A stretch of 64,000 nt of DNA, taken from Pseudomonas borbori. Its GTDB lineage: Bacteria > Pseudomonadota > Gammaproteobacteria > Pseudomonadales > Pseudomonadaceae. This document shows, piece by piece, positions 1-8,525 of this stretch (its first letter is position 1; the number at the start of each line of letters is the position of its first letter). The position numbers and the translations under genes were made by a program. Under the pieces are notes generated by a model, which saw only the letters and a program-made list of their open reading frames with translations, was not told the origin of the DNA and did not search any database. The stretch covers positions 41,694 through 105,693 of the forward strand of contig NZ_FOWX01000018.1 in NCBI RefSeq assembly GCF_900115555.1. The letters run 5' to 3'.

Positions 1-504
1 AATGAACAGAATATCCCCCGCCACGGCGCCCAAGGAATTCGAGACCACCTGGATATTGGCATTGACCGCACTCATGTTCCCGGTCAAACGCATGGAACCG
101 CTTGCCGCCTTGCGCATCACCAGGGTATCCGTGCCAGCCACCGCCCCCCAGGTATTGGAGGCCGCCACATCATTCTGCCCCACAATAATTGCATCGCCAT
201 CGAATGCCGAAACAGCCAGCCCACCACCGTCAGCTTCCGCAATGATATTTACCGGGATACGATCGACATTGCCGCACCCCATAAAACCTGACATGCGCAA
301 GTCATTGGCCAGATAGTTGACAGCGAAACGGCCATTTTCCTGCAACTGGCCCATGGTCTCCTGCAGGCGATAGGTATTCTTCGAGGATAAGAAAACCTGT
401 AATACCGCGATACCGATCAATAGGCTGATCACTAGCGCTACCATCAATTCCACCAGGCTGAAACCCGTGCTGCGTTTTCTATCACCCGCCATTACCCCGA
501 TCAT
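1..504 (-). CDS. pilW: Type IV pilus minor pilin PilW (second cluster), 3' end outside window
   Basis: Partial gene: 168 codons are visible and the C-terminus lies beyond the left edge. The N-terminus has a short basic leader ending in STG, then the type III signal FSLVELMVALVISLL with Glu at +5 after the Gly, as PilD (prepilin peptidase) requires. The following text (ENGRFAVNYLANDLRMSGF) is typical of PilW. PilW is an inner-membrane minor pilin thought to prime assembly of type IV pili with PilV, PilX and PilY1. The ATG at 502-504 overlaps the stop of the upstream pilV by 4 nt (ATGA), so translation is probably coupled. An in-frame ATG four codons in is a possible alternative start. It is a paralogue of the complete pilW at 6449-7555. 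Confidence 0.88.
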   Translation of the reverse strand, partial: MIGVMAGDRKRSTGFSLVELMVALVISLLIGIAVLQVFLSSKNTYRLQETMGQLQENGRFAVNYLANDLRMSGFMGCGNVDRIPVNIIAEADGGGLAVSAFDGDAIIVGQNDVAASNTWGAVAGTDTLVMRKAASGSMRLTGNMSAVNANIQVVSNSLGAVAGDILFI

Positions 505-926
505 AGCCGGGTCTCATATACAAATTGCTGGCCCGCCGCCCCACCAACACGCGACTCGTCCCACTGCACGGTAATAATAAATTTCCCAGCACTGCGTTGG
601 ACCGCGCCCGTGCCGCTCGGAAGTTGCTCATCGAGCGCAGCCCTCCATTGCTGCAAATCGGTCGCGACTATGCTCGAGCCGGTCGGCGCGCTGGCAGTGA
701 GACTGATATCGTAACTACCCGCCTGCGCCTTGGTGCGATTGGCCCGCATCCGATCGGTGATGTCATATACCAAAAAGGTCGCCTGCGATCGCACTGCAGC
801 CACCTGGTTATACTTCAACGCATTGAGTTGCAAGCTGGCCATCCCCAAGATGCCGCTCCCCAACACCAGAACCGAAACCAAGACTTCTATCAGACTAAAA
901 CCCGCCGATTGACGACCACTGTTCAC
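501..926 (-). CDS. pilV: Type IV pilus minor pilin PilV (second cluster)
   Basis: 141 aa. A short leader NSGRQSAG precedes FSLIEVLVSVLVLGSGILG, a prepilin peptidase site with Glu+5 and a hydrophobic alpha-1 helix. The text after it (GMASLQLNALKYNQVAAVRS) is typical of PilV/YfaX-type pilins. I chose the GTG start at 924-926 over an ATG 23 codons upstream because it overlaps the fimT stop by 4 nt (GTGA) and has a strong GGAGGA ribosome site about 8 nt upstream. The longer form would put an implausible leader before the cleavage site and overlap fimT heavily. It lies between fimT and pilW in a coupled series. Expected role: minor pilin in the pilus-priming complex of the inner membrane. Confidence 0.87.
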   Translation of the reverse strand: MNSGRQSAGFSLIEVLVSVLVLGSGILGMASLQLNALKYNQVAAVRSQATFLVYDITDRMRANRTKAQAGSYDISLTASAPTGSSIVATDLQQWRAALDEQLPSGTGAVQRSAGKFIITVQWDESRVGGAAGQQFVYETRL

Positions 927-1417
927 GAGCAAGTCCTCCGCTCTGACGACACACGCCCCAGGTGATTGATTTTGATATCGCGCTCCAACGAGCAATGGTC
1001 AGCTCCCACCCGGAACTGCAACGTCGTACTGCTACCCGGGGTTCCAGCACTCAAGTAACCCTGGGCGTTGAACATAACGGTGGCTGCACTGGAAACGAGG
1101 GTGTTTCCGCCAGTCAGCGCTGGAAACTCCTTGAGCGCCTCGCCGTCTTGAAAAGTGTTATCGCCATTTGCATCTACCCAAATACGCCAGCCCCCCGTCC
1201 AGCTTGTGCCGCTGGCCAAACTGACACGAACGAGAGTGGAACGGCGGATAGCCTCGCTACGTGCGAGATTGATCGCAGCGAAAAGAGTCGTGCGCTGTGA
1301 TTCGGCGCGATTGGCGCGGATCATCTCGGCGAAATTAGGGCCGGCAATGCTCAATATAATGACCAGCACAGCCAACGTGACCATCATCTCGACCAGAGTG
1401 AAACCTTTCTGCGACAT
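923..1417 (-). CDS. fimT: FimT/GspH-family pseudopilin (second cluster)
   Basis: 164 aa. It opens MSQKG then FTLVEMMVTLAVLVIILSI, a very short leader with Gly/Phe cleavage site and Glu+5. It continues with the FimT/GspH signature NLARSEAIRR and a strand-rich C-terminal half ending in a Cys pair (near C148 and C163). Family role: a pseudopilin or minor pilin incorporated near the pilus tip; FimT-like pilins in some species bind DNA during uptake, which is not shown here. The start at 1417 is preferred to an ATG 29 codons upstream because the extra residues would bury the prepilin signal. The gene ends inside the start codon of pilV, so it leads the second minor-pilin operon visible here. Confidence 0.86.
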   Translation of the reverse strand: MSQKGFTLVEMMVTLAVLVIILSIAGPNFAEMIRANRAESQRTTLFAAINLARSEAIRRSTLVRVSLASGTSWTGGWRIWVDANGDNTFQDGEALKEFPALTGGNTLVSSAATVMFNAQGYLSAGTPGSSTTLQFRVGADHCSLERDIKINHLGRVSSERRTCS

Positions 1418-1481
1418 AGAATCTGCCTCTAGGGGCCAACGACGATATGCAAGAGCACGCCAAAGGGGGCGAATACGGAAA

Positions 1482-1784
1482 TCACTCATTATGCAGGTAG
1501 CCACGAGCGGCAGGTTTGATCGACAAATTGTTGACCACCGCTATGGCGTTGCCGAGGAACGTTGCTCTGGCGTATAAACCATCGATCACCAGGCAATGCC
1601 CGCCACCTTGTAAGCACGCTTGCAGAGCGGGCGAACCGAGACGCCCGCTGGGGCTTATCGGCCAGAAAAAAGCACGGGTGACCCGCAGCATGCTGCTGAT
1701 GGATGGAACGGCGATCCCGAGAACTATCGCAAGCACTGCGATGGTGATCATCGGTTCGATCAAGGTGAAGCCTTTCTGCGGCAT
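1482..1784 (-). pseudogene. Degenerate fimT-like pseudopilin fragment
   Basis: A 100-codon frame begins MPQKG-FTLIEPMITIAVLAIVLGIA, almost the same prepilin segment as the neighbouring fimT but with Pro after Glu+5. Similarity to FimT stops after about 40 residues. The NLARSEA block expected next is absent and the rest (for example GGGHCLVIDGLYARATFLG) does not look like a pseudopilin in this frame or the neighbouring frame I checked. I read it as a decayed or recombined fimT copy between two pilin clusters. A functional short protein cannot be excluded, since an intact start and prepilin signal remain. It ends 64 bp before fimT. Confidence 0.55.
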
Positions 1785-2249
1785 CGCATCCACTCCATAG
1801 ATGTCATCTTGCGTAGCACGCAGGACCGCCCTCTCCCTCCCCTGCAAACGCCCATCCATGGACAAACGGTCAAAAAATTCCGACTAGCGGTAATTTTGCG
1901 CCTCGGGATCATAACCGACTGATACGAGCGTTTCATATCGTTAATGTCAAGAACTGCGACCTCGCCCCCATATTGGCGGGTGACGGAAGGCGCAGCGCGG
2001 GAAAGCCGACGGGGCTGGAGCGAGGCGAACGGGCTTATCGGCAAACAGGCAGTTGCCGCGCCCGAAGACAGGAGAAAACGAAGGAAGTGGGCGCTGGCGG
2101 CAAGAGGGGATTAGCCAGAGTGGATGAGGCCGGCGCAATGCACGAGTCCAGCCCCGCCGCCTTTGCGGCGAGTCGCCGTTGTTTGATAGTGGGTGTAAAG
2201 GCTGCCAGCAGGGGCAGCCGGTTACGGCGGTTGAGCGAAAGGCAACGGG
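1785..2249. other. Intergenic gap between the two pilin clusters
   Basis: About 465 bp between the fimU stop and the fimT-like fragment. I see no convincing gene on either strand. Short frames here have no signal, domain or ribosome site. The only structure I can support is the terminator-like hairpin at 2196-2219, just past fimU. Confidence 0.5.
2196..2219 (-). terminator. Terminator-like hairpin after fimU
   Basis: Read on the minus strand, a 7-bp perfect stem (GGCTGCC / GGCAGCC, loop of 6) is followed by TTTA, about 30 nt past the fimU stop. The T-run is short, so a weak terminator is the best claim. It would separate the pilE-to-fimU operon from the fimT cluster downstream. Confidence 0.45.
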
Positions 2250-2792
2250 TCAGGAGCAGGTTCCGGTATTGGTCCTGGCCACTGATGCACGGCCTGTCGC
2301 GGTGATAGTGACCACCCGTTCTTGAGTGCCAACGCTGGGGGTGGCGCGGCAGGCTGTCAATGTGGCCTGAGTGGCCCCTACACCAGTTCCCTGAAAGCGC
2401 ACGCTGTCGACAGTGCCGGTAATTTTAAAACCGGAGGCTGCCGCCTGATGCCGCAGCAGTACCGTCTCTCCTGCATCCAGCGTCCCGTCGTCGTCGGCAT
2501 CGTGGAATACCACCCAGCCTTGCTCCCAGCCCCCAGTGATGCAGCTTGCGCCATCGGCGGAGACGCACATCCGCACCGCCTGATTACGTTTGATCGCCTC
2601 ACTACGCGCCAGCACCGCGCCCGCGACCAGATCGTTGGCCTGGGAGCGCAGCTTGCTGCCCAGGGTCATGTCGGAGTACGACGGCACCATAATTGCCAGC
2701 AGCGCTGCGAATACAGCAAGAGTGATCAGCAACTCGACCAGCGTGAAGCCGTGCTGCCCAGATCGCTGAATAGAAGTAATGCGCCCAATCAT
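2250..2792 (-). CDS. fimU: FimU/FimT-type minor pilin (GspH family)
   Basis: 180 aa. Leader MIGRITSIQRSGQHG precedes FTLVELLITLAVFAALLAI (Glu+5), then AGAVLARSEAIKRNQ, the GspH/FimT hallmark. The C-terminal domain has Cys residues at VRMCVSADGASC, TACRA and TGTCS, probably disulfide-bonded in the periplasm. FimU bridges the other minor pilins to the major pilin in P. aeruginosa; I infer the same role from its place as last gene of the cluster. The ATG overlaps the pilY1 stop by 4 nt (ATGA), so it is co-translated with pilY1. Assignment as FimU rather than FimT rests on cluster position, not on diagnostic residues. Confidence 0.82.
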   Translation of the reverse strand: MIGRITSIQRSGQHGFTLVELLITLAVFAALLAIMVPSYSDMTLGSKLRSQANDLVAGAVLARSEAIKRNQAVRMCVSADGASCITGGWEQGWVVFHDADDDGTLDAGETVLLRHQAAASGFKITGTVDSVRFQGTGVGATQATLTACRATPSVGTQERVVTITATGRASVARTNTGTCS

Positions 2793-5700
2793 TGCTCGAT
2801 ATTCCAGTACACGCGGCTTTTGTTAACCGCAGAACCACTAGGCTCGGGTGCATAATCAACTTCCACGGGGGAGTTTGGATTACCGCCAATCAAGAACGGA
2901 ACATCGCTGCACACTCCGTCACTGGTACATACAGTCACTATCCCCGACACTGGAGAAGGTGGCAGCCCGCCGCCATCAATAACTTGAAAACGATCCGTCC
3001 CCTTGGCCGGTGAGGCATCCAGAAAATTCATGTTATAAACCCGAGCCGTCCCAAGATTTGAACCGCAACTGGTCGACGATGCTACGGTTGGAGTATGGGT
3101 ACTGAAGGTTACCACCCCAAACACGACCACTGCAGATGTCACTACCTGTTCTTTATCGTGGATGGTACCTGCTGTACCGTACTGTAAATACCAGCCTTTA
3201 TTATCGGCACCGCTTAGTTCGGACTGTTGATCAGCCGTTAGCCCCGCACTATTGGCATCGATTTCCAACAACACATCATCGTCGAGACTAATCACCTCTG
3301 GGTCGGCTGAACGATCATCCTTAATCATGAAAAAGGCGTTATTAACAGACGCAGTTACAGCGTCGGTACTCAATGGATGTTCGCGATCGCCAGAGCCCAA
3401 CAGCACCGCATTGAAACCACTGGTCACGACGACTTCCGGAGCAAACAGGAACTTGCGATTGGCCACCCCGCCTGGACAAGTCTCGGTATCACAGCCAAGC
3501 GCAGCGATTGGATCGATCGTCCAGGTCGACGGGGCACCCGCGATATTGACCCGATAGACATTACCGCCGGTATCTGCCGCATACGCGTACTGCGCCAATC
3601 CGCTGCTATTGGTAACAACCGTAATGTCGCCCACTACGCTGCGGTCTGTAACCATAGTGCTATTCAACACCGTGCCAGTATCTGCATCCAGCACATAGAC
3701 ATTGCTGCCCTTGGGGGCGCCGGAGGTGCAGGTATTGAGATCAGAGGAGACCGTGCCATCCTCGCATGAGTCATAACCGCCGCCCATGATCACCATCGGC
3801 TTGTAGTTCGTAGTAGTAGTGGTGACACCGTCGCCGTCTGTGGAGCTGGTAACGCTGGTATAGCCTGCCGCCTTGATTACCTTGGGCGCCGACCAGGTCT
3901 GGCCAATATTACTCAACCCGGTGGTTGCACTGTCAGCCTTCCATTTCAGCCTTGGGTCAGTGAGGTTCGTGCCGGCACTGACATCGAATGCGTACACCGC
4001 ACTGCCACCCCGGCGCATCGCAGCATAGACCCAAACATTGTTGCCATCTTTATGCGCAGTCACCGGGCCGTCGAAGAAGTAATCCTTGCGCGTGGCTGTA
4101 GCTATCGGCGTGCCTGGATAATACAACTCAGGGCTGTTCGAGCGCAGTCGTGCAAACTTGCTGTAGTGCTCCGGCGCCACAAACGACCAGAGTTCGTTGC
4201 CGTCGGTATCGCCCTGATTGCCATTGATGGCGCGCAAAGTGCCATCATTGGCGCCATAGAACACCACCACACCGGTGCTGCCACCGTAATCCACAGCTAC
4301 CGGGCGGGAGTGCACCACGTCGCCATGCACCGAGGGACGCATATTGGCGGCAGTCTGACCCGTTTTCTCAGGGGTAGCCGTGTTATCCGCACCGGCAATC
4401 CAAGCAGCAAGATCGGATGCCAAGCCAGAGTTGGCGGCATTCATGACAGGAAGCGATAGTCCAGCCGAGCAGCCATTACAGGTCTTGATGTTGCGTGTAG
4501 TCGGCGTAAGGCCGCCACTCCTGAGGCTATATCCTGCTGCACCCTTCTCGACGATATCGCCGTCAGGTGAGTTGGACCGATCCAGATTAGGGACGACTAC
4601 CTCGTTGATAGTCGTACAGGTGCCTTGCGGCAGGAACGACCAGTAGCTGTCTGGATCCTCAGGTGTCCAGAAACTGCGCGCACAAGGCTTGAGGAAGCCT
4701 GTCTTTGCCGTGCTGATGGCGGATGCTCCATCCGCATCGCCAAGAAACAACTTGAATTCACCGCCGGAGGTATCCGCTACAAACTTATATTGCTTGAGGT
4801 TACCCGCCCAACGCGGATTAGCATCAGCGTCCGGACGGAACATGCCGATAAACACTTGGTTCAGATAAGTGCCTTGGGTACTAACGCTGATTGGTAGGCT
4901 GGCCGAAGCAAATACACTGTTTACCGCCTGAATCTGGCTGAAGGTATCTAGAATTGCGACCGTCAATTGATCCACATCACTGGCGGCAAAATAGCTGCCG
5001 TAACCATTGTCGGCCATCGCCCTTATGAAATTGGGGTAATTCCCGTCACTCGAATGTCCCGTAACGGCAATCCCGTGAGTGATGATGCCTTGCGCGTCAT
5101 CCTTGTCACTTACATCCGCGCCGCGCATATACCGTGCGTATTCATCGGCCCAGTTGCCTTGGTCACTGTTGCTGACTTCGCTGGTTGGATAATTGATCTG
5201 TGTAGTATTGCCGCCCAAGCCATCCAGGAGATCACGCGCCTCGTTGTTAGTCACCTCGCCAGGCCCGCCATTGGCGATGAAGATGATGTGATTACGCCCA
5301 CAACTGTTAGCGGAGGGGCTGACATACTTTCCGCCCGCTACGGCTGCTGCATCCCACTTGCTACCGGCGGTGCCCTTGTAGGGTGTTTCTCCCTTGAAAT
5401 ACAGGTAGGCCTCATGCAATGCCTTGGCAAACGCGGCATTGTTACCTTTATCATCGCCAATACTAAGAGCGGCAACCTTTGCCTTGAGTACCGCTTTATT
5501 TGCAGTCGTCAGCGGCAAAAAGGCCTGACGCGGGTACCCCCCACTATTGGCGGCTGGCGACTCATTGAAGAGCATAAAGCCAACATTGAACTTGGCACCC
5601 CCATCCGCCTCGGTCGGCAGGGCATCAATGGCGTTGTAGAGGGCGCACTTCTCAATCGCCATCTTAGTGCCCTGCTCTTTACCTGGATTACTGGCCTTTG

Positions 5701-5923
5701 GCCCGACAGGAATTTCCGCAACAACTCCATTTTCCTTATAGAAACATGAAGCAAAAGAACCGGAACTCCAGTTTGCCGAGTTATCCAATATAAGCAACAC
5801 ATTGGGAAGTCCAGAATTCGGCGGTGTGATACCCGCAAACAGGTCGACGTCTTCCGCATAAGTATTGCAGTGCAGAATCAGTGCAGTCAAACCCAGCACG
5901 CTCTTCAGCCAAAAGCCTTTCAT
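2789..5923 (-). CDS. pilY1: Type IV pilus tip adhesin / assembly factor PilY1
   Basis: 1044 aa with a Sec signal (MKGFWLKSVLGLTALILHC..TYA, cleavage near residue 23). Residues ~40-340 form a von Willebrand A-like region. It begins NVLLILDNSANWS, where the metal-site motif reads D-x-S-x-N instead of the classical DxSxS. The C-terminal half is the PilY1 beta-propeller, recognisable from HSRPVAVDYGG, VVFYGANDGTLRAINGNQ and YAYAADTGGNVYRVNI. PilY1 sits at the pilus tip or on the outer membrane; it supports pilus extension, adhesion and, in P. aeruginosa, surface sensing. It lies 31 bp after pilX and overlaps fimU. Length fits the family (about 1000-1200 aa). The variable N-terminal part is the region expected to set adhesion specificity. 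Confidence 0.93.
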   Translation of the reverse strand: MKGFWLKSVLGLTALILHCNTYAEDVDLFAGITPPNSGLPNVLLILDNSANWSSGSFASCFYKENGVVAEIPVGPKASNPGKEQGTKMAIEKCALYNAIDALPTEADGGAKFNVGFMLFNESPAANSGGYPRQAFLPLTTANKAVLKAKVAALSIGDDKGNNAAFAKALHEAYLYFKGETPYKGTAGSKWDAAAVAGGKYVSPSANSCGRNHIIFIANGGPGEVTNNEARDLLDGLGGNTTQINYPTSEVSNSDQGNWADEYARYMRGADVSDKDDAQGIITHGIAVTGHSSDGNYPNFIRAMADNGYGSYFAASDVDQLTVAILDTFSQIQAVNSVFASASLPISVSTQGTYLNQVFIGMFRPDADANPRWAGNLKQYKFVADTSGGEFKLFLGDADGASAISTAKTGFLKPCARSFWTPEDPDSYWSFLPQGTCTTINEVVVPNLDRSNSPDGDIVEKGAAGYSLRSGGLTPTTRNIKTCNGCSAGLSLPVMNAANSGLASDLAAWIAGADNTATPEKTGQTAANMRPSVHGDVVHSRPVAVDYGGSTGVVVFYGANDGTLRAINGNQGDTDGNELWSFVAPEHYSKFARLRSNSPELYYPGTPIATATRKDYFFDGPVTAHKDGNNVWVYAAMRRGGSAVYAFDVSAGTNLTDPRLKWKADSATTGLSNIGQTWSAPKVIKAAGYTSVTSSTDGDGVTTTTTNYKPMVIMGGGYDSCEDGTVSSDLNTCTSGAPKGSNVYVLDADTGTVLNSTMVTDRSVVGDITVVTNSSGLAQYAYAADTGGNVYRVNIAGAPSTWTIDPIAALGCDTETCPGGVANRKFLFAPEVVVTSGFNAVLLGSGDREHPLSTDAVTASVNNAFFMIKDDRSADPEVISLDDDVLLEIDANSAGLTADQQSELSGADNKGWYLQYGTAGTIHDKEQVVTSAVVVFGVVTFSTHTPTVASSTSCGSNLGTARVYNMNFLDASPAKGTDRFQVIDGGGLPPSPVSGIVTVCTSDGVCSDVPFLIGGNPNSPVEVDYAPEPSGSAVNKSRVYWNIEQ

Positions 5924-5954
5924 TATCCTTCTCCTAAGCGTCTATGCACTGCAC

Positions 5955-6452
5955 TCAACTGCACTTTGCAAAATCTGGGTCGAGTTCGCCCATATACTTG
6001 CGCACACCATGACGCACGGTCACCGCCGCTCCCGACAGCCCGTCAGCCACAACCGACTTGAGTTCCCAGAGGGTGTAGAAACCGCTGGTACCGTGAATAT
6101 TAGAAGAAACACCACTAAGGAGGGCTTCATCAACGGGGGCCGGCGTTGCTCTTCGGCAGCCTTCCACTGTCACTATCACCTGATAAGGCGGGGTCGCCGG
6201 ATCCTGATCGAAATCGAGTTCGTAGGGTTGAGCCGCGGTCAGGCCGGTGAAATTCAGGCTTACCACCTGCTCAATGGCCGCGTTCGCCGCCGCAATGGCT
6301 TCGTCGCGAGACTGCATATTACCCACGGCCTTGAGATTGCTGCCGCTCATGTTGAACGCACTAGAAATCATCAGCGTAAATAGAAGCAGCATGATCAAGC
6401 CAACGATCAGGGTTGAACCACGCTGAGAATGTAACGATCTGGGCAAAGTCAT
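5955..6452 (-). CDS. pilX: Type IV pilus minor pilin PilX
   Basis: 165 aa. Leader MTLPRSLHSQRG is followed by STLIVGLIMLLLFTLMISSA, a prepilin site without the usual Glu at +5 (Val instead). The text SGSNLKAVGNMQSRDEAIAAANAAIEQ is the PilX N-terminal domain signature. PilX is a minor pilin of the priming complex and connects PilY1 to the pilus. The ATG overlaps the pilW stop by 4 nt (ATGA). Lack of Glu+5 resembles GspK of type II secretion and fits a pilin placed at the tip, where no neighbour has to be recruited through Glu5. Confidence 0.9.
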   Translation of the reverse strand: MTLPRSLHSQRGSTLIVGLIMLLLFTLMISSAFNMSGSNLKAVGNMQSRDEAIAAANAAIEQVVSLNFTGLTAAQPYELDFDQDPATPPYQVIVTVEGCRRATPAPVDEALLSGVSSNIHGTSGFYTLWELKSVVADGLSGAAVTVRHGVRKYMGELDPDFAKCS

Positions 6453-7555
6453 GGTACCTCTCTTCTGCCAGATATGTTGTTCAGGCGCACCGTGCTGGAA
6501 AATACATGGCGCTTAAAGTTGTCATTAAATGGCCCGAGCGTGGTTGTGCCAAGGCTATAGGTCTTGCCATCGGTATAACCTGGCGTTGCGGTAAGACTGC
6601 GCACCAGCACATACACTTTAACCGCAACCACATTCGCCAGCTGATCTGCGGCACAGACAGTTGCGGCAGGGTGGGTCGAGGGAGCAGTCGTATCGGCAGA
6701 GATATTAGCCAAGGGGCAACGCACATAGGTATCGGGAGCACCGTCGACCGGACCGTCATCGATACCCAACTCAACCCTGAAGCCTTCCACACCCTCAATC
6801 ATAGGCTCAGCGGCAAGATGTTTGTCCACGTCGAACCGTGAACGCATCAAGGTGTCATCGTCGCGAATATAATAAATATTCGACACAAACTTCCGTCTAT
6901 CCGCAGCGGTCGCGCAGTCCATCTGATGAAGATCATGGTCATCGGTATCAAGCACATAGGAATAAGCTGTTTCAGGCGAGGTCGAACACAACGATGTCTG
7001 GAAATAAACTTTCCCAGCGGTATTTTCACAACCACCCACCCCAGCCACACAAGTTTCTGCGTGGCGCACCACCAAGAAATCAGTGTTGGCTTTTATATCT
7101 GCGCCTATCGCCGGCGAGGCACTGGTACAGCCCGTCGGCGCATCGTCGTATGCCTGTACGGGAATACCCAGCAGATTGTTTTTGTGCGCAGAGGTCCAGT
7201 CTGTATCACTGTAAGCAAGACAGGGATTTGGCACTGGATCGGTAGGAGCATCACTCGCCACGGTGGTCAACGTCAGGTCATCAAACTGGGGGACATAGCC
7301 GTCCCAAAACCCGCCATGCGAGAGGTCGTTCTGCAACAACTGAATGGCAAAACGACCATTCTCGATCTGGATATTGGTCTTGGCCATTTCATCGTTGGTG
7401 CGAGTGACATCCAGAAAGAGTGTGAGCACGCCCCCCATGATCAGCAAGCTGATGACCATGGCAACCATCAATTCGATGAGACTAAAACCAGATTGCGGGC
7501 CCTGCCCAATGGGTCTGCACTGCTTGCTTTGCACTTTTATTAATGGGGTTTTCAT
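6449..7555 (-). CDS. pilW: Type IV pilus minor pilin PilW
   Basis: 368 aa. A 23-residue leader ends QGPQSG, then FSLIELMVAMVISLLIMGG with Glu+5. IENGRFAIQLLQNDLSHGGFWDG is the characteristic PilW block, and several Cys (CLAYSD, CTSASP, CVAGVGGCEN) follow in the periplasmic domain. I chose ATG 7553-7555 because it overlaps the pilV stop by 4 nt; a start 14 codons upstream would only lengthen the leader. PilW belongs to the PilV-W-X-PilY1 priming subcomplex. The paralogue at the left edge shares the N-terminal pattern but has a different periplasmic sequence as far as it is visible. Confidence 0.92.
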   Translation of the reverse strand: MKTPLIKVQSKQCRPIGQGPQSGFSLIELMVAMVISLLIMGGVLTLFLDVTRTNDEMAKTNIQIENGRFAIQLLQNDLSHGGFWDGYVPQFDDLTLTTVASDAPTDPVPNPCLAYSDTDWTSAHKNNLLGIPVQAYDDAPTGCTSASPAIGADIKANTDFLVVRHAETCVAGVGGCENTAGKVYFQTSLCSTSPETAYSYVLDTDDHDLHQMDCATAADRRKFVSNIYYIRDDDTLMRSRFDVDKHLAAEPMIEGVEGFRVELGIDDGPVDGAPDTYVRCPLANISADTTAPSTHPAATVCAADQLANVVAVKVYVLVRSLTATPGYTDGKTYSLGTTTLGPFNDNFKRHVFSSTVRLNNISGRREVP

Positions 7556-8115
7556 AGTGTGGCCACCCGCACGATGGTAGTGACCACACGACGACAAACA
7601 TCATTGGCGCAGGTTGAACCGGCAGAACCATAGCTATTTGCGCCACAGGCAACACCCGCCGAAGGGGCCGCGAGGGGAAACAGGCCCTGCCAAGCCACCG
7701 TGACGAGGTATTGACCACTGCCAAGAGACTCGACACAGCCTCGACCACCTAGCATCGCGCCTATCTGACTGGTACCAACGTTTTCCGCCGCGCCTTGCAG
7801 GGCGGAGCACCACTCGCTGGAGTCTCTTTGCTTGCGGCTACCTGAATTGCTTGGGCAAGTCATGCCAACACCAAGCGGGCTGGCCGTTCCCGTAACGTAG
7901 GTAGCTGCATTATTGCGATTGCTGGCAATGCGATTGGCCATGTCATTGAGCAGCAACAGAGCCTGGGATCGCTGATAAGCCTCCATCTCGGACTGCTGCA
8001 ACCGCGACTGCAACCCCGCGATACCCAGCAGACCGATGGAAAGAATAATCACGGTGACCAGCACCTCGATCAGGGTGACACCGCACTGATTACGAATAGT
8101 CGGTGGCATAAGCAT
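7552..8115 (-). CDS. pilV: Type IV pilus minor pilin PilV
   Basis: 187 aa from ATG 8113-8115, which has GGAG 11 nt upstream. GTG codons just upstream are possible alternatives that would overlap the pilE stop. Leader MLMPPTIRNQCG is followed by VTLIEVLVTVIILSIGLLGIAGLQ. Val at +1 and Glu at +5 are usual for PilV, and the block RSQALLLLNDMANRIASNR is a strong PilV signature. The C-terminal half is Cys-rich (CPSNSG, CSALQG, CVESLG, CGANSYG, CANDVCRR). It lies directly after pilE and overlaps pilW by 4 nt, so it is part of one coupled operon. Confidence 0.91.
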   Translation of the reverse strand: MLMPPTIRNQCGVTLIEVLVTVIILSIGLLGIAGLQSRLQQSEMEAYQRSQALLLLNDMANRIASNRNNAATYVTGTASPLGVGMTCPSNSGSRKQRDSSEWCSALQGAAENVGTSQIGAMLGGRGCVESLGSGQYLVTVAWQGLFPLAAPSAGVACGANSYGSAGSTCANDVCRRVVTTIVRVATL

Positions 8116-8117
8116 AA

Positions 8118-8525
8118 TCACCACTTCTCCGGCGGCGTCTTGGCCCCTTGACTATTCAGCGTCAGGTCGCCATCGCCTGCCTGAGCCCCCGTCGGCACGA
8201 ATGTGATCGTAAAGGAAGGCTCAGACCCCGCACCCAGCTCGATCTTGAAGCCATATTTAGCGGACACGTCGGCAGGCAACACGTAGCCGGTACTGGTTTG
8301 AAAAGCGGTAGCGTTGGCGGCAGCGACATAGGCGCGGTTAGCAAGGAGTAATTGTTGTTCGCGGTTGGCTATATCCATCATCGCCGCCTGCGCCGCAGCG
8401 CGATTGCTCTTGATGATGTATTCCTGATAGTTCGGGTAGGCAATTGCGGCCAGGATGCCGATGATCGCAATCACGATCATCAATTCGATCAGGCTGAACC
8501 CCCGCTGCTCAGTTCGCTTCACCAT
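8118..8525 (-). CDS. pilE: Type IV minor pilin PilE
   Basis: 135 aa. Leader MVKRTEQRG is followed by [20 protein letters not shown], a canonical type IVa pilin N-terminus with Glu+5, then [20 protein letters not shown]. It is short and lacks the clear C-terminal disulfide loop of a major pilin; its only obvious polar tail is KTPPEKW. In P. aeruginosa PilE is a minor pilin located next to ispH, as here (the two are separated by a fimT-like gene). An AGAGGG ribosome site precedes the ATG. It is the first gene of the minus-strand cluster pilE-pilV-pilW-pilX-pilY1-fimU, and its order differs from P. aeruginosa, where pilE is last. Confidence 0.88.
   Translation of the reverse strand: MVKRTEQRGFSLIELMIVIAIIGILAAIAYPNYQEYIIKSNRAAAQAAMMDIANREQQLLLANRAYVAAANATAFQTSTGYVLPADVSAKYGFKIELGAGSEPSFTITFVPTGAQAGDGDLTLNSQGAKTPPEKW

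Noticed and set aside
1947..2138. Short minus-strand frame in the gap between pilin clusters
   Set aside because: Pro/Arg-rich, no ribosome site, no signal, and no repeat of pilin features.
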